From the NCBI GenBank assembly GCA_026713405.1, contig JAPOON010000039.1, positions 1 through 6,465 of the forward strand: DNA of 6,465 nucleotides. Reading direction: 5' to 3'. The DNA comes from Gammaproteobacteria bacterium (GTDB lineage: Bacteria; Pseudomonadota; Gammaproteobacteria; Pseudomonadales; Azotimanducaceae_A). The notes below the pieces were generated by a model. It did no database searches and had not been told where the DNA came from. It saw only the letters and a list, made by a program, of their open reading frames with translations. Below, piece after piece: positions 1 through 5,740 of this stretch. The position numbers and the translations under genes were made by a program. Each line of letters begins with the position of its first letter. Position 1 is the first letter of the stretch.

Positions 1-539
1 ATGGAGCCGCCCGTATCGCTGCCGAGGGAGCCGTAGCACAGCCCCGCGGCCGTGGCTACGCCGGAGCCGCTCGAGGAGGCCCCCGACCAGGCATCGGCAT
101 TCCAGGGATTCACCGGTACGCCCCGGTCGGGGTTGTAGCCGGCCATGGCGCCTTCGGTCAGGTTGAGCTTGCCGAGCAGCACCGCCCCGGCCGCCGCGAA
201 ACGCCTGACCACGGTGGCGTCGAAATCGGGAACGAAGTCGGCCATGACCCGGGTGCCGCCCATGGTGCGCACGCCGGTGGTAAAGCAGAGATCCTTGACC
301 GCGATCGGAACGCCGTGCAGCGGACCCCGGTAACTGCCGCCGGTGATTTCGGCCTCCGCGCTTCTGGCCTGGGCCATTGCGGATTCCGCCATGACGGTGG
401 CGTAGCTTTTGAGTTGCCCATCGAGCGCTTCGATCCGGTCGAGCTGGGCGCTGGTAGCCTCAACGGGGGAAAGCTCACCGGACTCGATCAGCCCGGCAAG
501 TTCAGTGATGGTTTTGTAATGCAACGACGCATCGGCCAT
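1..539 (-). CDS. Amidase-signature family hydrolase, N-terminal part (3' end outside window)
   Basis: This is the first 179 residues of an amidase-signature (AS) enzyme, a family that hydrolyses amide bonds with a Ser-cisSer-Lys triad and includes GatA, amidases and amide hydrolases. The catalytic lysine lies in AVKDL (K82). The glycine/serine-rich loop GASSSGSG begins near residue 153 and supplies the probable cis-serine S155. The motif GSDTGGS ends at S179, the expected nucleophile, which is the last complete codon before the window edge. Residues 5-60 look like the helical N-terminus usual in the family. No signal peptide is visible, so it is probably cytoplasmic. The start ATG at 539-537 follows an AGGGAG ribosome site 7 bases upstream. 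It is transcribed divergently from the NTF2-like gene. Substrate cannot be told: AS members are promiscuous and the specificity-determining C-terminal part is missing. GatA is possible, but no gatC or gatB is adjacent on the visible side. Confidence 0.93.
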   Translation of the reverse strand, partial: MADASLHYKTITELAGLIESGELSPVEATSAQLDRIEALDGQLKSYATVMAESAMAQARSAEAEITGGSYRGPLHGVPIAVKDLCFTTGVRTMGGTRVMADFVPDFDATVVRRFAAAGAVLLGKLNLTEGAMAGYNPDRGVPVNPWNADAWSGASSSGSGVATAAGLCYGSLGSDTGGS

Positions 540-546
540 GGTGTGT

Positions 547-552
547 CTCCCT
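547..552 (-). promoter_or_regulatory. Ribosome binding site of the amidase gene
   Basis: Read on the minus strand this is AGGGAG, followed by 7 bases and then the ATG at 539-537. The good match and spacing support that start. Confidence 0.7.
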
Positions 553-575
553 TCATTCTGAACGCTGCGAACGGC

Positions 576-600
576 CCTGTAGCCTCTCCCTGGCTACTGG
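576..600. repeat. Imperfect inverted repeat in the amidase/NTF2-like spacer
   Basis: GTAGCC (579-584) and GGCTAC (592-597) are perfect 6-base arms around a 7-base pyrimidine-rich loop. Beyond a T-T mismatch, CC (576-577) pairs with GG (599-600). It could be an operator, or a hairpin in the 5' leader of the amidase mRNA if transcription starts from the -10-like site near 617-622. It has no T-run, so it is not an obvious intrinsic terminator. Confidence 0.5.
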
Positions 601-616
601 CGCGTAGGAGCGGAAA

Positions 617-622
617 AGTATA
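617..622 (-). promoter_or_regulatory. Possible -10 element for the amidase gene
   Basis: The minus strand reads TATACT here, one base off the sigma-70 -10 consensus, about 80 bases upstream of the amidase start. No good -35 hexamer is seen 16-18 bases further upstream, and there is no extended -10 TG. This is a weak call. Confidence 0.3.
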
Positions 623-638
623 GCTCATATCGGGAATT

Positions 639-659
639 GGCCATGGCGCGGCGATGGCC
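639..659. repeat. Inverted repeat GGCCAT/ATGGCC upstream of the NTF2-like gene
   Basis: GGCCAT (639-644) and ATGGCC (654-659) are perfect 6-base arms separated by a 9-base GC-rich loop. The repeat lies 45 bases before the chosen start of the NTF2-like gene, in the shared divergent spacer. It may be a regulator site or a leader hairpin; in GC-rich DNA it could also be chance. Confidence 0.35.
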
Positions 660-694
660 GCATCCGGAATTCGTGTATCGTGGGAAATCGACCC

Positions 695-699
695 GGGAG
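695..699 (+). promoter_or_regulatory. Ribosome binding site of the NTF2-like gene
   Basis: GGGAG is followed by 5 bases and then ATG at 705. It favours that start over the in-frame ATG at 654, which lacks a comparable site and would add 17 residues with no family resemblance. Confidence 0.6.
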
Positions 700-704
700 C
701 ACCC

Positions 705-1097
705 ATGACCCTCGAAGAAGAGGCGCTGTTTGCCAACGAAACCTTCTACCTCGCTTTCACCCAGAAGGATATTCAGGCGATGGAGCGCCTGTGGGCGGCC
801 GATCATCCGACGCTTTGCATTCATCCCGGCTGGCCTGCGCTGGGCACGCGCGACGACATCATGCAGAGCTGGCGGCAGATCCTGGAAAGTCCCCAGCAGC
901 CCGGAATCGATTTCTACAATGCCAGGGCAAAAGCCTTCGACGCCATCGTGATGGTCACCTGTTACGAGGAGTTGCCGGGCTCCGTGTGCGTCGCGACGAA
1001 TGGTTTCGTCAGGGAGGGCGGCGACATGCGCATGTTCCATCACCACTCCGGCCCCTGCGCGAATCCACCCCCGCCCCTGGCGCAGACTGCGGGCTAA
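705..1097 (+). CDS. NTF2/SnoaL-like (DUF4440-type) small protein
   Basis: This is a 130-residue protein of the NTF2-like cone-fold superfamily. Family-like features are an N-terminal helix pair (LFANETFYLAFTQKDIQAM), then the segment LCIHPGWPALGTRDDIMQSW (residues 38-57), which matches the 'HPGW...G...I..SW' pattern of SnoaL-like proteins. The last strand carries MRMFHHHSGP (108-117), again typical of this subfamily. The fold binds small hydrophobic ligands in enzymes such as polyketide cyclases and ketosteroid isomerases, but many bacterial single-domain members have no known reaction; none can be assigned here. The tail after residue 118 is proline-rich and probably disordered. There is no signal peptide. 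It is divergent from the amidase and convergent with the DM13 gene, with overlapping stop codons. Confidence 0.85.
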   Translation: MTLEEEALFANETFYLAFTQKDIQAMERLWAADHPTLCIHPGWPALGTRDDIMQSWRQILESPQQPGIDFYNARAKAFDAIVMVTCYEELPGSVCVATNGFVREGGDMRMFHHHSGPCANPPPPLAQTAG

Positions 1098-1591
1098 AGA
1101 TCCGCGGAGGCGATGTACTGGCCGAAGCTCTCGCACCAGATGGTGACGGCGCCTGCACCGGCGAACAGCTTCGCGTCGGCGGCATAGACCTGGGAGCCGG
1201 TGAAACTCTTCAGCTTGGCGATGCGTTGCCGGCCCTCGTCGGCCTCGAAGTCGCCCTCATTGTCGACGCCGCCGCGGGTGTTGAGATAGATCCAGAAGTT
1301 GGGCCCGGGGCCGACCTCGAAATCCGGCTGCAATTCGATCAGCACGTTGCCGTCGGCGGCGCGGTAGGCATGCAGGCCGCCCCGTCCCCAGTGCGCGGCG
1401 TCCTGCCCGGAGGTGCCTTCCCGAAAACGCGTCTGTGCAATCGCCGCTACGTCGCGTCCGGCTATCGCCGCCACGGTCTCGTTGACCTCTGCCGGTGGAA
1501 ACAGGAACGGGTAGGCGAGCAGCATCCCTCCGGCACCTGCCAGGGCGCCGAGTATCCCGCCGACAAGGAAACCGATCAGGGTCTTTTTCAT
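1094..1591 (-). CDS. Membrane-anchored DM13-domain protein
   Basis: This is a 165-residue protein. Residues 4-30 form one very glycine-rich hydrophobic segment after MKK, which reads as an uncleaved membrane anchor or signal. Residues about 58-165 form a DM13 domain. The signs are AHWGRGGLHAYR (66-77), LIELQPDFEVGPGPNFWIYL (84-103) and the terminal VTIWCESFGQYIASADL (149-165) with the conserved cysteine C153. DM13 domains were proposed to carry electrons through this nearly invariant cysteine, on the outer side of the membrane; the bacterial role is not settled. Start choice: an in-frame ATG at 1621 would add ten basic, arginine-rich residues. I prefer the MKK start because it gives a normal signal-anchor N-region, although neither start has a good ribosome site. 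The gene is convergent with the NTF2-like gene. Confidence 0.85.
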   Translation of the reverse strand: MKKTLIGFLVGGILGALAGAGGMLLAYPFLFPPAEVNETVAAIAGRDVAAIAQTRFREGTSGQDAAHWGRGGLHAYRAADGNVLIELQPDFEVGPGPNFWIYLNTRGGVDNEGDFEADEGRQRIAKLKSFTGSQVYAADAKLFAGAGAVTIWCESFGQYIASADL

Positions 1592-1739
1592 GGTGCGGAA
1601 CCGTGTACGAACTCTTGTCATGAAACACGTTGCGCACGGTCAAGACAAGGGTGGACTGTCCGGATTTGCCGCTCACGCCGCCTGTTCGAGTCGCCAATCA
1701 TCAGCCGGCAGTTCGTTCGTTGGCGGTCGTCTGAATCGT

Positions 1740-1745
1740 TACAAT
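1740..1745 (+). promoter_or_regulatory. Possible -10 element for the MetX-like hydrolase
   Basis: TACAAT matches the sigma-70 -10 consensus at five of six positions and lies about 58 bases before the hydrolase ATG. No convincing -35 is seen at 16-18 bases, so the call is weak. The rest of the spacer (1592-1803) shows no other clear feature. Confidence 0.3.
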
Positions 1746-1803
1746 GCAATCTGGGCAGCATGCTTAAAGGGGGTGAGTGGTCGCATCGCGACCAGAATGA
1801 GCT

Positions 1804-2805
1804 ATGGAACTCAGAAATTTTCCGATCGAGCAGTTCGTCACCCAGGGTGGCGAAACGCTCGATCTCAATCTTGTTTACGAATTGCACGGGGAACTCAACG
1901 AAAGAAAGGACAACTGCATCCTTGTCCTGACTTCCTATTCGGCAACCCATGAAGATGCCCGGGACCTGTTTGCATCTTCCGATGTGCTGGACCTCTCGGA
2001 CTACTGCGTGGTGGTCATCAACATGCTGGCCAACTCGGCATCTTCTTCGCCGAGCAATACGCCGGCACCGTTCGATGGTCCGCGGTTTCCGTTGATGACC
2101 GTGCACGACAATGTCAGGGCCCAACATCAGTTGCTGACGCAGCGCTTGTCGGTCGACCACCTGCGACTGGTGATGGGTTTCAGCATGGGGGCTTTGCAGA
2201 CCTTCGAGTGGGGCGCCCAACACTCGGACATGGTGGACGCGATACTTCCGATTTGCGGGGCCGCGAGAATTTCCGCGCACAACTGGCTGTTCGTGGAAGG
2301 CGCCAAGTCGGCCTTGCTGGCGGATCAGAATTTCGCGGGAGGCGACTATGCAGCGACGCCCGAGGTCGGCATGGAGGCGTTCGCCAAGGTATACGCGGGC
2401 TGGGTGTTCTCGCAGGACTTCTTTCGGGAAGAGCTTTACCGGCAACTGGGCATGGAATCCGTCGCGGACGTGATCGAGTTCATGAAAGGCTATTTCGGCC
2501 GGCGGGAAGCCAACGACCTGCTGGGGATGCTGGCGACCTGGCAAGCGGCGAACATAGCGGACAACGACAGGTTCGCCGGCGACTTCGACGCGGCCCTGCA
2601 GGCGATCACGGCCAGGGCAATCGTGATGCCGGGCGGCACCGATCTCTATTTTCGCGTTGCCGACAGCGAGTATGAGGTCAGCAGAATGCCGAACGCGGAA
2701 CTGCGCGTCATCGAATCGAAACTGGGCCACGTTGCCGGAAGCGGCCTGGACCCCATCGGCAAGGCGGCTATCGACCAAGCCATCGTCGATCTGCTGGAAC
2801 GCTGA
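1804..2805 (+). CDS. Alpha/beta hydrolase of the homoserine acetyltransferase (MetX) superfamily
   Basis: This is a 333-residue alpha/beta-fold enzyme. The nucleophile elbow is GFSMG (125-129) with S127, the acid is D280 in GGTDLYF, and the histidine is H309 in LGHVAG, so the triad appears complete. The segment before the elbow (FPLMTVHDNVRAQHQLL, about 95-111) closely follows the 'FP..T..D.VRAQ..LL' stretch of homoserine O-acetyltransferases, which places it in that superfamily. The elbow is not the usual MetX GGSMGG, the chain is shorter than many MetX proteins (about 350-400), and no methionine gene is nearby. It could therefore be a hydrolase or acyltransferase of another substrate; MetX activity should not be assumed. 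No signal peptide is seen, so it is probably cytoplasmic. A TGA at 1798-1800 lies in frame just upstream, so ATG 1804 is the earliest start. The ribosome site is poor. The 5' third looks less GC-rich than the neighbouring genes. Confidence 0.88.
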   Translation: MELRNFPIEQFVTQGGETLDLNLVYELHGELNERKDNCILVLTSYSATHEDARDLFASSDVLDLSDYCVVVINMLANSASSSPSNTPAPFDGPRFPLMTVHDNVRAQHQLLTQRLSVDHLRLVMGFSMGALQTFEWGAQHSDMVDAILPICGAARISAHNWLFVEGAKSALLADQNFAGGDYAATPEVGMEAFAKVYAGWVFSQDFFREELYRQLGMESVADVIEFMKGYFGRREANDLLGMLATWQAANIADNDRFAGDFDAALQAITARAIVMPGGTDLYFRVADSEYEVSRMPNAELRVIESKLGHVAGSGLDPIGKAAIDQAIVDLLER

Positions 2806-2850
2806 GCGAAAGGAAAGCTCCGCATGCGAACTCGCTGCCCGGTGCTGGCG

Positions 2851-2895
2851 CTTGTTCCATAGAAGCTAAAGAACCACATGAGGATCTTGTTCCAT
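2851..2895. repeat. 10-bp direct repeat in the convergent spacer
   Basis: CTTGTTCCAT occurs at 2851-2860 and again at 2886-2895, 35 bases apart start to start, between the 3' ends of the hydrolase and the FAD protein genes. Its purpose is unknown. The spacer (2806-2906) has only short, weak hairpins and no clear intrinsic terminator. Confidence 0.5.
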
Positions 2896-2906
2896 GAAAG
2901 TCTGTC

Positions 2907-5543
2907 TCAAGCTACGAGTCTGTCGCGGGCGGTCAGCGACTCACTGGCTTCCCGTACGGCCTGCTCGTAGACCTGCTGGTGAACGGATTCCGGAAAGTCG
3001 ACGAATCGGCTGAAATAGGCGTCGCTGCCGGTGGGATTGAATTCGGGGATGCGTTCCAGTTCACGTTGATAGGCCTCGCCCCCGAGTTCCCGTCGCCGCT
3101 CAGGGTCGCCGGCCGCTTCGTAGCGGGCGCGATATTCTTCCGGCCCGGCTGCCGACCGCTCGGCGCATCTGAGGAAGGCGGCTTTCTGCATGACCTCTTC
3201 ATAATCGCCCCTGAACTTCTCGACCTCGGCCCGGTAGGCCTCTTCCTTGCCTGCGTACGCCTGTTTGTACATTGCTTCGACATCCCCGACCGGGTCGAGC
3301 CGGCCGGCGGCTGCCAGGTGCTGTTCCGCCATCCTCCTGTAGGCCAGGCCACCGGCCACCTGCTTGCCCGAGGCCTTGTGGACCAGGTCGAAAGCATAGA
3401 TGCCCACGGTGGAGCCGTCGCTGCGCCGGACGCCGGCGGCGCCCAGGCCGTAGCTCTCGACATTCAGGGGTACGCCGTCTTCCCGAAGCAGCATGCGGTT
3501 TGGCCCCAGTCGGCCGGCGCTGGGCGTCCCGGCATCGATGGGTTCGACCTGGCCGGCGAGAGACATTTCGGCGGGGTTCGCTGCCCGTTTGAATACCGGC
3601 GAGACGACGAAAATGTCATGAGTTGAAGGCTTGCCCCGGGCGTCTACGAAACTAAGACGCTTGCCCGATTCATCGACCGCGATGCTTTCGTAGGACCCGG
3701 GGGTGTAATCGGCGATTTTCGCCTCGATGAGCTCATGGGCCAGGGCGTGAATCTGCACCGGCGAGGAACTCAGGTTCTGCAGCCTGCGATTCACCACATC
3801 GATGATTGGCTTGTTGTTCCGGGAAACCGGCGAGTCCGGATTGGTGACGGCGTTGACCTGGCCCCTCAGCATCAACAGCCCCGCCCGGCCGGAATGCGTC
3901 AGCGGCGCCGCCTCGCCCAGGGCTTTTGCAGCCTGCTTCAGGTCACGTTCCAGCCCCAGGCCCAGGAACGAGGACAGGTGCGCCTGCCGCAGGGCGCTGT
4001 AAAGCGTCTTGTCCCTGCCATCGGCCGGGCCGTCCAGGTGCTTTCCGGTTTCTTCCGTTTGCAGGTCGAGCACCTCTTTCGTGGTCATGCCATCGTGCCT
4101 GACCTGGGCGGGCGTTCGGCCCGTCGTCGCGGCGACCGAGGCGATGCAGATGTCCTCCCAGGACTTGAATACCTCTTCGCCCTGGTTGTGCAGGAACAGG
4201 GCGTGCTGTTCCCTGGCGTTGGCGACCGGATCCAGATCCTGGGTCCAGGCCGGCGTCTCCGCATGGCGGGGTGCAATCCACTTGCCATCGGTTCTGCTGG
4301 TGATGAGGATGGCGCCCTGGTGCTGGTCCTTCGCTGCTTCGCTGACCCGGTAACCGTGCGGCGAGGTGTCGTCGGGTTCCGTCAGCCCCATCAACCGGTC
4401 GAGGACCAGGAGCTGGTCGTAGAGGGAGAGGCCGGACCCGCCGGTGAGCACCCTGGTTCCGGGCTTCAACTTGCCGTTCTCGTCCAGCAGATTTCGCTCT
4501 CTCAGAAACGCCGTGAAATCATCGCGATTCATGGGGCCGATGTAGCAATGCTTCATGACCTCGGATTGGGCCTCGGTGAGCGGGGACCCCAGTGTCGTCC
4601 CGGTATTCAGCCGGACCAGATCGGCATCGATCGAACTGTTCACGGCACCCCGCACCGATACGTTCGGCCGTAGCGGGGAGGATGTATCCACGCCGACGGC
4701 TTCGGTGTCGGCGACCACCTCCACCTTGTAGATTTCCTGCAGCAGTTCGTCCTGCCGCGCCGCCTGCAACCTGGCCTCGAAGTGTTCGTGTTCCTCCCTG
4801 CCGAAATGCTTGCGGAGGGTGGCTGCCCTGTCGGTTCTCGGCTCGGGATCGGACCCTGCTCCCGTCGGTTCCCGCCCATCTGAAAATGCGCTCTGCAAGA
4901 AGGCCCGGCCGGGGGGGCTGTCCTCGACGGAGGCAAGCAGTTCCTCCCGTTTGCCGAGGTAAAGTCTTTTTACCCGCGGGGCGCATGCGGGATAGTCCGC
5001 GCCGGTGTTGTTCGCGGTGCCCTCCTGCTCTTTGTTCCAGGCTACCCCGGCGCCGATGGAATCGCGCCCCTGCTTTTCGACGATGGTGGTGCGAATGTCG
5101 TACCTGCCGCCGAGCGCCATGATCTCCTTGATGTGTTGCTGGATGTCGGGACGCATCAGCAGGTCGATTTCGGCGCAGACCTGAAGCGAAGATCTTGCCC
5201 CGCCACCGACCAGTACCACCTGCAGGGGTTTCGCTTTCCGGTCCGCCGGCCCTGACGGCGTTGAGCGCGAAACCTGACGTTCGGCCAGGGTGCGGGAAAC
5301 GTCTCGAACCCTCAGGGGCTTGCCGGTTCGCTGGAGGTGGTCGAGGCGTTCGGCCTCGGCAGCGGACATCCCGAAACCGGCTTTGGCGGATTGCTTGAAT
5401 TCGGCGGTAACCACCCGCCCGTCGAAATGTGGGCCAAGGTCATGTTCGCTTCTTGCGCGAACTTTTTTGGCATCCAGAACCACCACGCGGTTTTCATCCG
5501 GATGGCGCGCAACCTGTACAAACTGGTTCAAGTCCAGTGGCAT
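2907..5543 (-). CDS. Large YdhS-like FAD/NAD(P)-binding protein with N- and C-terminal extensions
   Basis: This 878-residue protein has the layout of the FAD/NAD(P)-binding family that includes E. coli YdhS (PF13454-type), whose physiological reaction is unknown. In order: a Rossmann strand and loop VVLVGGGARSS (109-119), acidic end of strand two at E156, SIGAGVAWN (162-170) and ANNTGAD (177-183) resembling the family's 'G.G.AY...LNTPA', then DADLVRLNTGT (306-316) like the 'D.vv.atG' FAD motif, a second nucleotide-binding loop VLTGGSGLSLYD (365-376), TSRTDGKWIAPRH (415-427), and a late YGLGAAGVRRSDG stretch (698-710). Residues 1-105 and about 730-878 are outside this core; the latter is rich in charged residues and probably helical. 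No signal peptide or membrane span is visible. The first loop has serine where the usual third glycine sits. Start: ATG 5543 has AAGGAG 9 bases upstream; the longer frame to 5810 is rejected. Substrate unknown. It is divergent from the efflux adaptor. Confidence 0.85.
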   Translation of the reverse strand: MPLDLNQFVQVARHPDENRVVVLDAKKVRARSEHDLGPHFDGRVVTAEFKQSAKAGFGMSAAEAERLDHLQRTGKPLRVRDVSRTLAERQVSRSTPSGPADRKAKPLQVVLVGGGARSSLQVCAEIDLLMRPDIQQHIKEIMALGGRYDIRTTIVEKQGRDSIGAGVAWNKEQEGTANNTGADYPACAPRVKRLYLGKREELLASVEDSPPGRAFLQSAFSDGREPTGAGSDPEPRTDRAATLRKHFGREEHEHFEARLQAARQDELLQEIYKVEVVADTEAVGVDTSSPLRPNVSVRGAVNSSIDADLVRLNTGTTLGSPLTEAQSEVMKHCYIGPMNRDDFTAFLRERNLLDENGKLKPGTRVLTGGSGLSLYDQLLVLDRLMGLTEPDDTSPHGYRVSEAAKDQHQGAILITSRTDGKWIAPRHAETPAWTQDLDPVANAREQHALFLHNQGEEVFKSWEDICIASVAATTGRTPAQVRHDGMTTKEVLDLQTEETGKHLDGPADGRDKTLYSALRQAHLSSFLGLGLERDLKQAAKALGEAAPLTHSGRAGLLMLRGQVNAVTNPDSPVSRNNKPIIDVVNRRLQNLSSSPVQIHALAHELIEAKIADYTPGSYESIAVDESGKRLSFVDARGKPSTHDIFVVSPVFKRAANPAEMSLAGQVEPIDAGTPSAGRLGPNRMLLREDGVPLNVESYGLGAAGVRRSDGSTVGIYAFDLVHKASGKQVAGGLAYRRMAEQHLAAAGRLDPVGDVEAMYKQAYAGKEEAYRAEVEKFRGDYEEVMQKAAFLRCAERSAAGPEEYRARYEAAGDPERRRELGGEAYQRELERIPEFNPTGSDAYFSRFVDFPESVHQQVYEQAVREASESLTARDRLVA

Positions 5544-5552
5544 GAGTCTATA

Positions 5553-5558
5553 CTCCTT
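5553..5558 (-). promoter_or_regulatory. Ribosome binding site that fixes the start of the FAD protein
   Basis: The minus strand reads AAGGAG, nine bases before the ATG at 5543-5541. It is the strongest ribosome site in the window and shows that the open frame extending to 5810 is not translated from its far end. Confidence 0.8.
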
Positions 5559-5608
5559 ATCCGAGGCGGCGGCCGGCACGATAGTTGGCGGGGCGCCGAT
5601 TTTTCTTA

Positions 5609-5636
5609 TCGAACAATGGCCTTGTCGAATGTTCGA
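5609..5636. promoter_or_regulatory. Operator-like inverted repeat between the FAD protein and efflux adaptor genes
   Basis: TCGAACA (5609-5615) and TGTTCGA (5630-5636) are perfect 7-base inverted arms whose centres are 21 bases apart, about two helical turns. The right arm is also part of a smaller palindrome, TCGAA-TG-TTCGA (5625-5636). This geometry suits a dimeric regulator binding one face of the DNA in a divergent promoter region. No regulator gene is in the window, and no clear promoter hexamers could be placed, so the function is inferred. Confidence 0.45.
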
Positions 5637-5655
5637 GCCAACAGCCCGGGCGGGT

Positions 5656-5684
5656 GCCTTTGCGACGGTAAGCCTGCGACAAAG
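5656..5684. repeat. Short direct and inverted repeats upstream of the efflux adaptor
   Basis: GCCTTTGCGAC (5656-5666) is followed by the similar GCCTGCGAC (5672-5680), which lacks two T's. CTTTG (5658-5662) and CAAAG (5680-5684) can pair as a short stem. Function is unknown and the match lengths are modest. Confidence 0.3.
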
Positions 5685-5728
5685 CCGGTCTTGCAGTCGG
5701 ACAACGGGCATGCTCAATGGTTCAGGAC

Positions 5729-5734
5729 GAGGGA
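5729..5734 (+). promoter_or_regulatory. Ribosome binding site of the efflux adaptor (GTG start)
   Basis: GAGGGA lies six bases before GTG 5741. The in-frame ATG at 5717 has no comparable site, so the GTG start is preferred. The ATG would add eight acidic or polar residues before the membrane anchor. Confidence 0.6.
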
Positions 5735-5740
5735 ACGGGT

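Noticed and set aside
680..1930. Long open frame on the plus strand across the NTF2-like and DM13 genes
   Set aside because: It is arginine/glycine/cysteine-rich with no family resemblance and is explained by GC-rich shadow reading of two recognisable genes.
1618..2778. Long open frame on the minus strand opposite the MetX-like hydrolase
   Set aside because: It is histidine/arginine-rich with no domain pattern, while the plus strand encodes a clear enzyme with its full triad.
2806..2906. Intrinsic terminator between the hydrolase and the FAD protein genes
   Set aside because: Only 4-base stems (for example GAGC/GCTC at 2804-2820 and GAAC/GTTC at 2871-2892) are found, without a proper T-run.
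3708..3752. Zinc protease motif in the FAD protein (HELIE, residues 603-607)
   Set aside because: The second histidine of HExxH is missing, and the site lies within the flavoprotein fold.
3735..4673. Long open frame on the plus strand inside the FAD protein gene
   Set aside because: It lies opposite the conserved FAD/NAD(P) core and shows no recognisable motif.
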